In this document: in pieces, positions 63,064 to 64,000 of the stretch | Position numbering within the stretch: the stretch's first letter is position 1 | How the letters are laid out: each line of letters starts with the position of its first letter | Origin: Doris montereyensis | Taxonomy: Eukaryota; Mollusca; Gastropoda; Nudibranchia; Dorididae | Length of the DNA stretch: 64,000 bases | Assembly (NCBI GenBank): GCA_037039925.1 | Contig: JAXRKP010000188.1 | Location: 194,501-258,500, forward strand | Direction: 5' to 3' | Position numbers and translations under genes: made by a program | Notes under the pieces: model-generated | Told to the model about the DNA's origin: nothing | Database searches by the model: none | What the model saw: the letters and a program-made list of their open reading frames with translations, nothing else

Positions 63064-64000
63064 AGTGCAACATAGCAAGTTCTGTCAAATAATTCTATTC
63101 TTGTTACATACCTTGAGACATGAAATGTGTGAGGAATTCAGTAGTCAAAACAAAGTTCAGTGCTGCAGTCAAGAATACCGCAGACTGTATGGAAATGCCC
63201 AAATTGTCCTCAGACTCTTCAAGGTCAAGTGCATCTTTTCACCTCTTTAAAATCAGAGATTCAAACAGCTGGTGCTCAATGTCCCAGTTTTTATTTTACT
63301 CCTTTAAGTGTGTATGTGTGTGTGCATGTGTGTGTATATGTGTATGTTGGAGTTAGAGTGTCTGTGTCTGCACATGCATTTAGATGCATACATATATTAT
63401 TGTGTAAGAGATGATTTGGGGAGGGTGTATGCGATAGTAATCAGACATTTCATGAACACGTAGCTGGTCACATCCACCTTCATTTTAGTTTCTTTCTTGT
63501 CGTATCCACGGGAAACAATATTTCCAGTTACTTCTCCTGTATGTAGAAAGCATCCAAAAATGCTAGTAAATAGTCTTGTTTCATAGAAACGATTGTTGAG
63601 TGGAAATGGGGGGGGGGGCTGGGGGCTTTTTATGTGATGACAGTCCAGACTCATAGTTACATACTATGCTTTACCTGTTTTAGAACTCAAAGATACATGT
63701 AATTGGATATGTCTACAAATAGCCAGGATGAACTAAACTAGTAAACCATTGTTTATCCTTCAGTCGGGATGTGAAGGGTTGAAGGTCAGTTCAAAATTAT
63801 TATTATGTCTTTGTGGGAAATTTCATTTATCTTCTTGAATGGACACATTTGGACAATGCAATTAGAATTAAAATCTGTACATCTAGATTTTATATTCTTA
63901 ACAATTGCTTTTTGTTTTTGATGAATGTGACTTGTGTCAAAGACATAAATCTAAGAAATGTAAAAGTATATTAAATTGATAAAAAAATTAATTTAACAAC
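63064..64000 (+). other. POLR1B 3' flank, presumed 3' UTR and beyond
   Basis: AT-rich, with a short (TG)n at about 63307-63350 and a G run at 63609-63617. No AATAAA signal was placed with confidence and no further gene is seen. Confidence 0.4.

Overview
This is animal nuclear DNA, most likely from a lophotrochozoan and plausibly a gastropod mollusc. Genes are split into short exons with GT/AG borders. Introns are AT-rich and full of minisatellites, tRNA-derived SINEs, non-LTR retrotransposon fragments and a Penelope-like element. No species can be named from the sequence alone.

Two conserved genes lie head to head. On the minus strand, 8930 down to 1671, are the first six coding exons of an EIF2AK3/PERK-like gene (ER-stress eIF2alpha kinase): signal peptide plus about 313 residues of the luminal sensor. 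The rest continues past the left edge. On the plus strand, 11738 to about 63063, is a complete POLR1B gene (RPA2, second-largest subunit of RNA polymerase I) in 31 coding exons, from a start at 11738 to the C-terminal zinc ribbon and final conserved LDVK at about 63052. The 2.8 kb between the two start codons holds the shared promoter space, invaded by a Penelope-like 3' fragment with a long (GA)n tract and a decayed LINE.

Layout: 1-8930 PERK exons 6 to 1, with a 46-bp minisatellite (2330-2982) and an RNase H-bearing LINE (3020-5190) in introns. 8931-11737 intergenic. 11738-63063 POLR1B, where nearly every large intron carries its own unrelated minisatellite. The largest arrays are the 35-bp repeat at 26155-28378, the T-rich array at 30535-32505, the 40-bp array at 40505-42030 and the 43-bp array at 51125-52390. 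Intron 23 holds a Penelope-like element with GIY-YIG and reverse transcriptase regions and a hammerhead-like core. Intron 24 holds a multicopy-type ORF with its own intron, split by a minisatellite grown from its coding sequence. Intron 27 holds a small piggyBac-like derivative.

The most striking feature is that the 37-bp minisatellite of intron 8 is built from the exon 9 3' splice site plus the first ten bases of exon 9, repeated about 29 times before the true exon. POLR1B also shows about eleven one-base indels relative to the reading frame expected from its family, all in short homopolymers, while splice sites and spliced phases stay intact. Allowing for them gives 1139 residues, close to the roughly 1135 of the human protein. 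This looks more like consensus error than gene decay. Summed over the spans listed, minisatellites and microsatellites cover roughly 19 kb of the 64 kb.
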